This document shows, piece after piece, positions 25,286-32,983 of a DNA stretch of 64,000 bases. Source of the DNA: Bacteroides sp. 519 (GTDB taxonomy: Bacteria; Bacteroidota; Bacteroidia; Bacteroidales; Bacteroidaceae); contig NZ_QVMJ01000016.1 in the NCBI RefSeq assembly GCF_010500955.1, positions 1 through 64,000 of the forward strand, given 5' to 3'. Position numbers and translations under genes: made by a program. The first letter of the stretch is position 1, and every line of letters starts with the position of its first letter. The notes beneath the pieces are model-generated. The model worked only from the letters and a program-made list of their open reading frames with translations, ran no database searches and had not been told where the DNA came from.

Positions 25286-26176
25286 TTATTCAACACCAAT
25301 TAAACTGATGCAATTTTTCTGTTTATCATATATCATGTAATTAAACCGATAGATAAAAGAGCATGATATATAATTATTTCCGGATATACTCCTTTCATCA
25401 ACCATAAAAGCGACATTTTTCACATTCATATTGTTCACTTTTAAATTATAACGGATAGCTGCTTGAGGAATAAATGAATTACTAGAAGGCTCCATCAATT
25501 CCAACAGAGAATCAGATAGAATAAAGTCACAATAAGTTGTGGTGCCAGAATGAGTAAAGCCAAGTTTACACATACCTGTATCAAAAATAAATTCAGTTCT
25601 TATCGAATCTTCTAGTAGGGCACTTATTTTCATATTATCCCATATTTTAGAAGTCACAGGAAAACTTAAATTTATAGTATCAAGCAATTCTGTATTTATA
25701 GCCTCTCTATTTACACAAAAAACGCTATCCTTTAAATGAAACAACCAATTTAGTTTTTTAAAGATATCAAAGCCAATCACTCCATCAACTTCCGGAAGAG
25801 TCATTCCAATCGAACTGTCCGGGTTGAATAAAAACAAGTTTACATCCAGTTTGTAGTCACCAATATTAATTGCGCACTTATAATCCTCCAGGCAAAGAGT
25901 ATCCAATTTATCATAAAAACGAATCTCCATTTTTTTATTTCCTTGAAGATAATTAGAATTGAATTTATTGTTTTTCAATAGAGCATTTTTACATAAAAAA
26001 GAACGGGCACTTCCTGTATCTAAAGCAAATTTAAAAACTACACCATCAATAGTTACAGGAACAATTATTTGCCCACTACTATCTTTTGAATAATAATAGT
26101 GAGTATGTTCCAGTTGTGTACAACTAGTAAGTAATATAACAGAAAGTATTAATATTTTAGACATTAAGTTTTTCAT
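25286..26176 (-). CDS. Exported two-lobed retropepsin-like lipoprotein, paralogue 5 (most divergent)
   Basis: A 296-residue lipoprotein (LTSC lipobox). It has FALDTGSARSFLC near residue 52, GVIGFDIFKKLNW near residue 135 and FIFDTGMCKLGFTH near residue 204, and ends CSFIYRFNYMIYDKQKNCISL. It is shorter than the other four and the least similar, but keeps both DTG triplets and the C-terminal landmark. As the first of the five in transcription order, it may represent the ancestral copy. Confidence 0.7.
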   Translation of the reverse strand: MKNLMSKILILSVILLTSCTQLEHTHYYYSKDSSGQIIVPVTIDGVVFKFALDTGSARSFLCKNALLKNNKFNSNYLQGNKKMEIRFYDKLDTLCLEDYKCAINIGDYKLDVNLFLFNPDSSIGMTLPEVDGVIGFDIFKKLNWLFHLKDSVFCVNREAINTELLDTINLSFPVTSKIWDNMKISALLEDSIRTEFIFDTGMCKLGFTHSGTTTYCDFILSDSLLELMEPSSNSFIPQAAIRYNLKVNNMNVKNVAFMVDERSISGNNYISCSFIYRFNYMIYDKQKNCISLIGVE

Positions 26177-26277
26177 GCTTTCGATATTTAGTCCGTCGAA
26201 ATTAAAAAACCAGCTTCAACATACCTAGAAAAAAAACTCGCAAAAAACTCGCAATTTACAAAAGTGCCTTTCTACGC

Positions 26278-27978
26278 CTATAGAGAGCGGATAAATTCTT
26301 CAAGGTCTTTGTGATCTCCTTTTTTACCAAAGATTTTTTCGTGTAGTCTATCTCTTTTAGAAATTACAGAATTGGGCGCCAAATTCAAAAAAACAGCTAA
26401 TACATTGGGGGCCGTTATATTTATTTTGTACAGATAACAAAGATACCAGTCGGTAATATTAAGTTTTGTGCTTCGTTGCCTTATCCGAAGTGCAAAGTCG
26501 GGGCAAAAATCCTCTACTGTTTTAATCAACTCTTTTTCATCATCGGTAGTTAAGGTTATTGGTTTGTGTGTTTTAATATCATCAACTATGTTATGAAGCT
26601 TCTGAAATATTTCTGTAGCTTCCAGCTTTGTAGCAAGCATCCTTTTATTTTCCAGATACTCATTTAATTCTTTATTCTCACCCTGCAATTGTTTTATCAC
26701 ATCTTCCATTTTCTTTATTTGTACAATGTTGTTTTCGATTGTGGCTTGAGCATCCCGATGTTGTTTGTTGAGCTGATTCTTAAATTCTTCGCGTTTTCTT
26801 TTCAACTCTTTCCATATTCTTATTGAAACAAACACTAAAGCCACACCAAACACACCAGATATTACAGCAATAAGCCAGGCTCTATATTTACTGCTTTCGC
26901 TTTGTGTACGAGCCGTTTCCAACATTAATATTTGCTTTTCCGATTGATGGTAATTATAAAGTGTTTGCATGCGTTGCAAATCATTTGTACGTTTGCTTCT
27001 ATCTATCGAATCTAATAATAATTTAGATTCTTCCAGATACAATAATGCCCTTTCTTTATCTCCGGTTTGTTTATACAATTTATATAAGTAGTAATGGGCA
27101 TTAGCTTTGGTCGACAACTTTTTGCTCGAAGCGCCTTTCTGTAAAAAATACAGTGCACTATCGGGTTTGTTCATATTCAGATAAGTAAGGCCTAAGTTGG
27201 AAGAAATGGCGGAATAATTATCCTTAGCCCCCTCTGGTATCAACGCCAATGCTTGCTGAAGATAATTATAAGAGGCTAAATAGTCTTGTTGCTTTTTGTA
27301 TATAATTCCTAATTCGTTGTAAATGTGGATTTTGTTAGTACCTCTTGCATGTATCAATGCGTCATTATAATAATGCAAGGCACTATCCAGTTTATTTTGA
27401 ATAGTAAAACTACGCGCTATATCACGCAAGGCATAAGATATCGCTGCCGAATCGCTGTGTACATAGGCATAATGTAATGCTTTCTTTTGATAGTGTAATG
27501 CCTGATCGTGTACATCCTGATGCAAATAAAGGTCGCCTATATTATAACATAATCGCGACAGAATAGTGCAATCCCGAACATCATTGCTCAGTTCCAGGGC
27601 TTTGAGATAATAATCTTGTGCTTTCAAAACATTGTTCATATCATGGTGCACAGTTCCTGCATAATAATATGCTTCCATCAAGAATTCTTTATTACCGGAT
27701 TTCTCATAATAATCCAAAACCCTATTAATAATGGAGTCCGACAACTGTTTTATATGGCACTTGGCTTTTGCTTTAGTTATCAACAACCCCCACAAAGCAT
27801 GCCCACCCTCAGTTAGTTGTTGCTTATTAACTTCGTTTTCTAAAACGCATAAAGCCGAATCCGGATGAGAATCCATAAAATCCTGTGCTTTGGCTAAAGT
27901 ATTTAGCTGGGTTTCGGTTCTACAAGACACTATTGCCCATACAGCTACAATTAAAAACACGAATGTTGTACTTTTCAT
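26278..27978 (-). CDS. Membrane-anchored TPR regulator with coiled coil and C-terminal HTH-like region
   Basis: A 566-residue protein of a layout frequent in Bacteroidales. A lipobox-like signal (VSC near residue 19) is followed by about 300 residues of tetratricopeptide repeats (e.g. ALHYYNDALIHARG, ALYFLQKGASSKK). Then come one transmembrane helix (AWLIAVISGVFGVALVFVSI, near residues 370-390), a coiled coil (NIVQIKKMEDVIKQLQGENK), and a cytoplasmic C-terminal region (ITDWYLCYLYKINITAPNVL, SVISKRDRLHEKIF) resembling a LuxR-type DNA-binding fold. It is likely a membrane-bound transcription regulator, perhaps of the five protease-like genes 100 nt downstream; this is inference. Confidence 0.7.
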   Translation of the reverse strand: MKSTTFVFLIVAVWAIVSCRTETQLNTLAKAQDFMDSHPDSALCVLENEVNKQQLTEGGHALWGLLITKAKAKCHIKQLSDSIINRVLDYYEKSGNKEFLMEAYYYAGTVHHDMNNVLKAQDYYLKALELSNDVRDCTILSRLCYNIGDLYLHQDVHDQALHYQKKALHYAYVHSDSAAISYALRDIARSFTIQNKLDSALHYYNDALIHARGTNKIHIYNELGIIYKKQQDYLASYNYLQQALALIPEGAKDNYSAISSNLGLTYLNMNKPDSALYFLQKGASSKKLSTKANAHYYLYKLYKQTGDKERALLYLEESKLLLDSIDRSKRTNDLQRMQTLYNYHQSEKQILMLETARTQSESSKYRAWLIAVISGVFGVALVFVSIRIWKELKRKREEFKNQLNKQHRDAQATIENNIVQIKKMEDVIKQLQGENKELNEYLENKRMLATKLEATEIFQKLHNIVDDIKTHKPITLTTDDEKELIKTVEDFCPDFALRIRQRSTKLNITDWYLCYLYKINITAPNVLAVFLNLAPNSVISKRDRLHEKIFGKKGDHKDLEEFIRSL

Positions 27979-28208
27979 AAAACAGATTTAATTGGTGCCC
28001 CAAAATAGTTGCCGCTTTGTAGCGGCACAAGGTTAATACATATAAGATTCGGAATTATGTATTTTATACCCAGTATATTTGATAATAAAAGTTAAGAACC
28101 CATTTTGCTTCATGCTGTAGGGGCATGCTCACAAGGCTATTTCTTGTGTTTATTTTATGAATCCCCTATAGAAATAATATCATAACAAAATTCTTAATCC
28201 GGCATAGG

Positions 28209-28402
28209 CAGGGCTGTTTAGTTTTATCAATTGCCGTCTGCTTTAGCTGACTGTGTGAAAACGTCCTCCCCCCTACCCCCTCCAAAGGGGGATACCCTGC
28301 GGATACATTGTATAGCGCAGCTATCCTCCTTTTGGAGGAGGTGCCCAAAGGGCGGAGGAGGACGTTTTCACACAGTCTCTAAAGCAGACGGCAATTGATA
28401 AT
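28209..28402. repeat. MITE-like palindromic element, copy 2, with nested palindrome
   Basis: The outer arms CAGGGCTGTTTAGTT and AATTGCCGTCTGCTTTAGC match copy 1 at 2421-2608. The centre has been replaced by a second palindrome at 28250-28376, whose ends are ACTGTGTGAAAACGTCCTCC and its complement, with C-rich internal arms. This looks like one element inserted into, or swapped for, the core of another. Confidence 0.75.
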
Positions 28403-28507
28403 TTTAATCCCTACAGGAAATTTATGGCGAAAATAGTGTCATAAGTCTCATAACCACCAAAACAAACTAATTACCAATAACTTAGCTTATGACATTTCGC
28501 TAAAAAG

Positions 28508-28880
28508 TAAAACATAAGTACCATTCGAAGTATCATAGCTTTTTTTCATCCCGGTAGCATAAAGCCTTTCTCCCGGTAGGATAAACGGTTTCTCCCGGTA
28601 GGATGAACGCTTCATCCCGGTAGGAGAAAACCTTTATCCTACCGGGATAAAAGCACAGTTTAATAATGAGTAAAATTTCTTTCTATATAGACCGAGGAGC
28701 CAATGCTATATAGCATAAGGGGTCGATGCTATATAGCACAAAGGTACTCTGCTATATAGACCGATGCCGCTCTGCTATATAGCTTGCGAAGAAGTATGGA
28801 CTATTTTGCGGAAAACTATGGACTATTACGCGGAAGAATCCAGTGTTTTCTACCAGAAAATCCCTATTATTGTTAGAGGG
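28508..28880. repeat. Compound 22-23-bp-period array B
   Basis: Four blocks follow one another. First, two units with GTACCAT/GTATCAT cores (28519-28540) like array A. Second, five units with core CCCGGTAGGA, the last inverted (28544-28654). Third, five units with core GCTATATAGC or CTATATAGAC at a 23-bp spacing (28682-28793). Fourth, units with GGACTATT..GCGGAA at a 22-bp spacing (28795-28840), ending with TTTTCTACCAGAAAA. Unit length stays at 22-23 bp although the core word changes, so it cannot be coding. Confidence 0.75.
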
Positions 28881-28894
28881 GCAAAGTGCAAAGT

Positions 28895-29023
28895 GTGCTG
28901 GCAAATTGTAATTATATTTGCCAGCACACTTTGCCAGCACGCTTTAACAGCCTATCGGTCAGGCAGATAAATGGCCGTGTGCTGGTGTGACGGCAAATTA
29001 CGACTTTTAAACTTCTTGGTAGA
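28895..29023. repeat. GTGCTGGCAAA element, copy 1
   Basis: A ~130-bp element starting GTGCTGGCAAA, with internal TTTGCCAGCACACTTTGCC and AGCACGCTTTAACA. A late GTGTGCTGG pairs with the CCAGCAC words. It ends in ACTTTTAAACTTC. A clearly related copy is at 62729-62860. Both follow a 22-23-bp array and precede a plus-strand gene by about 80-130 bp. Confidence 0.75.
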
Positions 29024-29100
29024 GGAGTTTTGCTGTATTTTAGATATTTACTACTTTTGGAAATTAGTGTAAATCGACAATAAAACACAAAAAAAGAAAT

Positions 29101-29688
29101 ATGAAAAAAAAGGCAATAATCATAGTAAGCGCATTTTGTTTATTCACAGCTTGTTACACGCAAGCACAAACTATTTTTCAGACCTTTGAAACACCTTGCG
29201 ATATAAACAACAAAAACAAAAGTTACAAAATAGTGCAACAGTATTTTCCCAATGGTGTTGACACTATTAGCAACAACAATATGATATTTCAACTTTTCTC
29301 GAACAATGAAGTGATTTATCAAGACACGCTTTATAGTTTCACGGGCGAAACTGAATTTCGAGATTTTAATGGCGACAATTTAGAAGACATTCTCATACAA
29401 AACATTTCAGATGCCAGAAGCAATTGGACATATTATTTGTATCTTGTTGATACAGTAAACAACAGCGTCAAAAGAATCAAAGGATTTGAAAAAATCAAAA
29501 ACCCTAATTATTTATCCCAATATAACCTTATTGACAATTATGTAAATTCAGGCGAGAATTGGACAAGCTTTTACAAAATACAAAATGATACAATCAGAGA
29601 TTTTAATGTAGTAATCTATGATAACTCAACTTATGATGAAGAGTATAAAAAAGCAATTGACCTGATTACGAGTGATTCCATTGAATGA
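29101..29688 (+). CDS. Small exported protein of unknown function
   Basis: A 195-residue protein with a signal sequence (MKKKAIIIVSAFCLFTAC, lipobox or AQA cleavage). The mature part contains FRDFNGDNLEDILIQN near residue 90, a D-x-N-x-D-x-x-D calcium-loop-like motif as in FG-GAP/VCBS-type repeats. It ends in an acidic helix. Not recognised as a named family. It stands alone after a 1.1-kb repeat-rich gap. Confidence 0.6.
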   Translation: MKKKAIIIVSAFCLFTACYTQAQTIFQTFETPCDINNKNKSYKIVQQYFPNGVDTISNNNMIFQLFSNNEVIYQDTLYSFTGETEFRDFNGDNLEDILIQNISDARSNWTYYLYLVDTVNNSVKRIKGFEKIKNPNYLSQYNLIDNYVNSGENWTSFYKIQNDTIRDFNVVIYDNSTYDEEYKKAIDLITSDSIE

Positions 29689-29808
29689 GTGGTTCAAAAA
29701 GAACTAAAATTTAATTTGGGTTAAATAAACCATACATCTTAATCCATATTCAAAACATAATTCGTAATTTCGTAAATTAACAGTAAACCATATAACAGTT
29801 AACTCACA

Positions 29809-31899
29809 ATGAAAAAGATATTATTATTATTGACTTTATTTTGCACAACAATGACTCAAGCTCAAAACCCTTTCCTAGAGAAATATAATACCCCCCATGG
29901 TACCCCTCCGTTCGATAAAATTAAAATAGAACATTACGAACCTGCTATTATGGAGGGAATGAAGCAGGAAATGGCAGAAATAGATGCCATAATTAATAAT
30001 CGCGAAAAGCCAACTTTTAGTAATACAATTGTAGCACTCGAAAAATCGGGAGAACTGCTTGAAAGAGTAACAACGGTTTTTGGAAATCTGTTAAGTGCAG
30101 AAACCAACGACGAAATGCAGGAACTTGCCCAAAAGTTAATGCCGCTTTTAAGCGAACACTCCAACAATATCAGTTTAAACGAAAAGCTATTTGAACGGAT
30201 AAAAACTGTATATAACCAAAAAGCATCACTGAACCTAAATACCGAACAGGCCAAGCTACTTGATAATGCTTACGATGGTTTTGTTCGCAGTGGAGCCAAC
30301 CTTCAAGGCGAAGCAAAAGATAAATACAGGGAATTAACTGCTAAACTCAGCATGCTTACCCTTAATTACAGTCAGAACAGCCTGAAAGAAACAAACGCCT
30401 ATCAACTTGTACTTACCGATAAGAGTCAGCTCTCCGGATTGCCCGAAACAGCCATTGAAGCTGCTGCACACACCGCACAAGAAAAAAATGTTGAAGGTTG
30501 GGTTATTACATTACAGGCACCCAGCTACGGACCTTTTATGCAATATGCCGATAACCGCGAGCTTCGCAAAGAACTCTATATGGCCTATAACACCAAAGGT
30601 ACGTTAAACAATGAATACAACAACGAAAGCATAGCAACCGAAATTGTAAATACCCGCATGGCAATAGCCCAATTGTTGGGATATAACAGCCATGCCGACT
30701 ATGTGCTTCAGAAAAGAATGGCCGAAAACAGCGATGCTGTATATAACCTGCTGAATCAGTTGTTAGATGCATATACACCGGCTGCACAAAAAGAAGTTAA
30801 GGAAGTAGAAAAGCTGGCCCGCGAAACAGAAGGCAATAGTTTTGAATTAATGCCTTGGGATTGGAGTTATTACTCAAACAAATTGAAAGAAAAGAATTTC
30901 AACCTTAACGACGAACTGCTTCGTCCATACTTTGAACTGGAAAAAGTAAAAGAAGGAGTGTTTGGACTTGCTACCAAACTGTATGGTATCACCTTCAAAA
31001 AGAATTCCGATATTCCTGTTTATCATAAAGATGTAGATGCCTTCGAGGTTTACGACAAAGATGGTAAATACCTTGCAGTACTTTATACCGACTTCCACCC
31101 AAGAGAAGGCAAACGTGCCGGTGCATGGATGACGAGTGTAAAAGGCCAGTGGATAGACGAAAAAACAGGCGAAAACAGTCGTCCGCATGTTATGTTGGTT
31201 ATGAACTTCACCAAGCCTACGGCAGATAAACCTGCATTGCTTACCTTCGACGAAATGGATACCTTCCTGCACGAGTTTGGTCATGGCTTGCACGGTATAT
31301 TTGCAAACTCTACCTACGAAAGCCTTAGCGGCACAAGTGTGTACTGGGATTTTGTAGAACTGCCTTCGCAAATTATGGAAAACTTTGCAAACGAAAAAGA
31401 GTTCCTCCATACCTTTGCCAAACATTACCAAACAGGCGAATTACTACCCGAAGCATATATTAAACGAATTGTAGATGCGGCTAACTTCAATGTTGGATAC
31501 GGATGTCTTCGTCAGGTAAGCTTTGGTTTACTGGATATGGCATGGTACACACGCACTACTCCATTCGAGGGCGACGTAAAAGTATACGAAAAGGAAGCAT
31601 GGAAAAAAACACAGATCCTGCCCGTTATACCCGAAACCTGTATGAGTACACAATTCTCGCACATATTTGCAGGAGGATACTCTGCCGGATATTACAGTTA
31701 CAAATGGGCAGAGGTGTTGGATGCCGATGCATTTTCGCTCTTCAAAGAAAAAGGCATATTCAATACTGATGTAGCACAGTCGTTCCGCGACAATATATTA
31801 TCGAAAGGCGGTACCGAACATCCAATGGTTCTTTATAAACGATTCAGAGGACACGAACCTACAATTGATGCATTACTAATCAGAAATGGAATAAAATGA
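29809..31899 (+). CDS. dcp: Exported M3-family peptidyl-dipeptidase
   Basis: A 696-residue zinc metallopeptidase of family M3 (Dcp/thimet oligopeptidase), releasing C-terminal dipeptides or degrading short peptides. The zinc motif HEFGHGLHG (HExxH) is near residue 488, with the third ligand Glu in the WDFVELPSQIMENF segment ~25 residues later. A signal peptide (MKKILLLLTLFCTTMTQAQ) places it in the periplasm, as for many Bacteroidetes Dcp proteins. The stop overlaps the next gene's start by 4 nt (ATGA), so the two are translationally coupled. Confidence 0.93.
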   Translation: MKKILLLLTLFCTTMTQAQNPFLEKYNTPHGTPPFDKIKIEHYEPAIMEGMKQEMAEIDAIINNREKPTFSNTIVALEKSGELLERVTTVFGNLLSAETNDEMQELAQKLMPLLSEHSNNISLNEKLFERIKTVYNQKASLNLNTEQAKLLDNAYDGFVRSGANLQGEAKDKYRELTAKLSMLTLNYSQNSLKETNAYQLVLTDKSQLSGLPETAIEAAAHTAQEKNVEGWVITLQAPSYGPFMQYADNRELRKELYMAYNTKGTLNNEYNNESIATEIVNTRMAIAQLLGYNSHADYVLQKRMAENSDAVYNLLNQLLDAYTPAAQKEVKEVEKLARETEGNSFELMPWDWSYYSNKLKEKNFNLNDELLRPYFELEKVKEGVFGLATKLYGITFKKNSDIPVYHKDVDAFEVYDKDGKYLAVLYTDFHPREGKRAGAWMTSVKGQWIDEKTGENSRPHVMLVMNFTKPTADKPALLTFDEMDTFLHEFGHGLHGIFANSTYESLSGTSVYWDFVELPSQIMENFANEKEFLHTFAKHYQTGELLPEAYIKRIVDAANFNVGYGCLRQVSFGLLDMAWYTRTTPFEGDVKVYEKEAWKKTQILPVIPETCMSTQFSHIFAGGYSAGYYSYKWAEVLDADAFSLFKEKGIFNTDVAQSFRDNILSKGGTEHPMVLYKRFRGHEPTIDALLIRNGIK

Positions 31900-32420
31900 A
31901 AACATATTCAACAATCCTGCTCTTTTTTGCAATAACTTTATCGGGCCTGCTATTTAGTAGCTGTAACGAGTCGGACGATATTTCCGGAATCTTCCTGGAT
32001 AAACAGTGGAAACTTACACGTATCCTGATAGACAATGGCAGTAGCAAATCGCCCATAGCAACACATTACTGGAATGGCAATGAAGAGGCTATGAAGAAAT
32101 CGAACGAACTTTTAAATCAGAAAGGTAATTTCGTTATTCAATTTGCCGGATTTGAAGAAAACAACAAGATAACCGGTAAAAACGCTACATATAGTGGCCG
32201 GGCTACCACAGTTGCCATATCCGGTAACTGGAGTGTAGATGGCGAAAGTAACACCTTCAGCACCACCCAACAATCGGTTAGCGATGGCGATGTATTGGGT
32301 ACGGCTTTCATTAACGCATTAAAAAATGCATATAAATATACTGGTGATTACAATAATCTTCAGATATATTTTAAAGAAGGAAAGGATAAATACTACTTAC
32401 TTCTTCGTGTAGACGAGTAA
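31896..32420 (+). CDS. Small lipoprotein (DUF4847-like)
   Basis: A 174-residue lipoprotein (FSSC lipobox, cysteine near residue 23) of a Bacteroidales-specific type, probably DUF4847. A WKLTRILIDNG strand near residue 38 and a small beta-barrel-like remainder (ISGNWSVDGESNTFS) suggest a META/lipocalin-like fold. Function unknown. It overlaps the dcp stop codon by 4 nt and precedes a deaminase gene by 14 nt. Confidence 0.65.
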   Translation: MKTYSTILLFFAITLSGLLFSSCNESDDISGIFLDKQWKLTRILIDNGSSKSPIATHYWNGNEEAMKKSNELLNQKGNFVIQFAGFEENNKITGKNATYSGRATTVAISGNWSVDGESNTFSTTQQSVSDGDVLGTAFINALKNAYKYTGDYNNLQIYFKEGKDKYYLLLRVDE

Positions 32421-32434
32421 CAACCTTTGTACAG

Positions 32435-32863
32435 ATGGACGGCAAAGAACAAAAACAACAGGAGTTAGACAAACGTTACATACAGATGGCATCAATATGG
32501 GCCGAGAATTCTTACTGCGAACGCAGAAAGGTTGGTGCATTGATTGTTAAAGATAAAATGATCATATCCGATGGATACAACGGAACACCATCGGGCTTTG
32601 AAAATGTGTGCGAGGATGAATCGAACATGACAAAACCTTATGTACTTCATGCCGAAGCCAATGCCATAACCAAAATAGCCCGTTCAAACAACAGTAGCGA
32701 TGGCGCAACAATGTATGTAACAGCCTCTCCGTGCATTGAATGTTCTAAATTAATTATTCAGGCAGGTATTAAACGGGTAGTGTACTCCGAGAAGTACCGG
32801 CTGGAAGATGGTATTGAACTGTTAAAACGTGCCGGCATTGATGTTGAGTTTGTGAATTTATAA
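32435..32863 (+). CDS. dCMP deaminase family protein
   Basis: A 142-residue zinc-dependent deaminase, probably converting dCMP to dUMP for thymidylate synthesis. The zinc site is complete: H72 and catalytic E74 in HAEANAI, and C100 and C103 in PCIEC. The GYNGTPSGFENVCED insertion is typical of deoxycytidylate deaminases rather than cytidine or tRNA deaminases. The length is normal. Confidence 0.88.
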   Translation: MDGKEQKQQELDKRYIQMASIWAENSYCERRKVGALIVKDKMIISDGYNGTPSGFENVCEDESNMTKPYVLHAEANAITKIARSNNSSDGATMYVTASPCIECSKLIIQAGIKRVVYSEKYRLEDGIELLKRAGIDVEFVNL

Positions 32864-32882
32864 CATGTTCAAGAATGGGAGA

Positions 32883-32978
32883 CTAAACTTAAAAACTTAT
32901 AAACTTAAAAACTTATAAACTTAAAAACTTAAAAACTTAAAAACTTAAAAACTTAAAAACTTAAAAACTTATAAACTA
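32883..32978. repeat. Tandem ACTTAAAA repeat before the S41 protease gene
   Basis: About eleven copies of an 8-10 bp word, ACTTAAAA with occasional ACTTATAA, run directly up to the ATG at 32984. Unlike the other intergenic words it has no inverted arm. It is A-rich on the transcript strand and occupies the translation-initiation region, so copy-number change could affect expression. Confidence 0.8.
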
Positions 32979-32983
32979 AAATC

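Larger units (their letters stand above)
27979..29100. other. 1.1-kb gene-free divergent region filled with repeats
   Basis: No gene is supported between the TPR regulator and the small exported protein. In order it holds a small TGCCGC/GCGGCA hairpin (28010-28027), MITE-like copy 2 with a nested palindrome (28209-28402), a compound 22-23-bp-period array (28508-28880), and the GTGCTGGCAAA element (28895-29023). Short open frames here are made of repeat units. Confidence 0.8.

Noticed and set aside
28764..28970. 68-codon plus-strand open frame
   Set aside because: It is composed of 22-23 bp repeat units and part of the GTGCTGGCAAA element; the period is not a multiple of three and no protein family fits.
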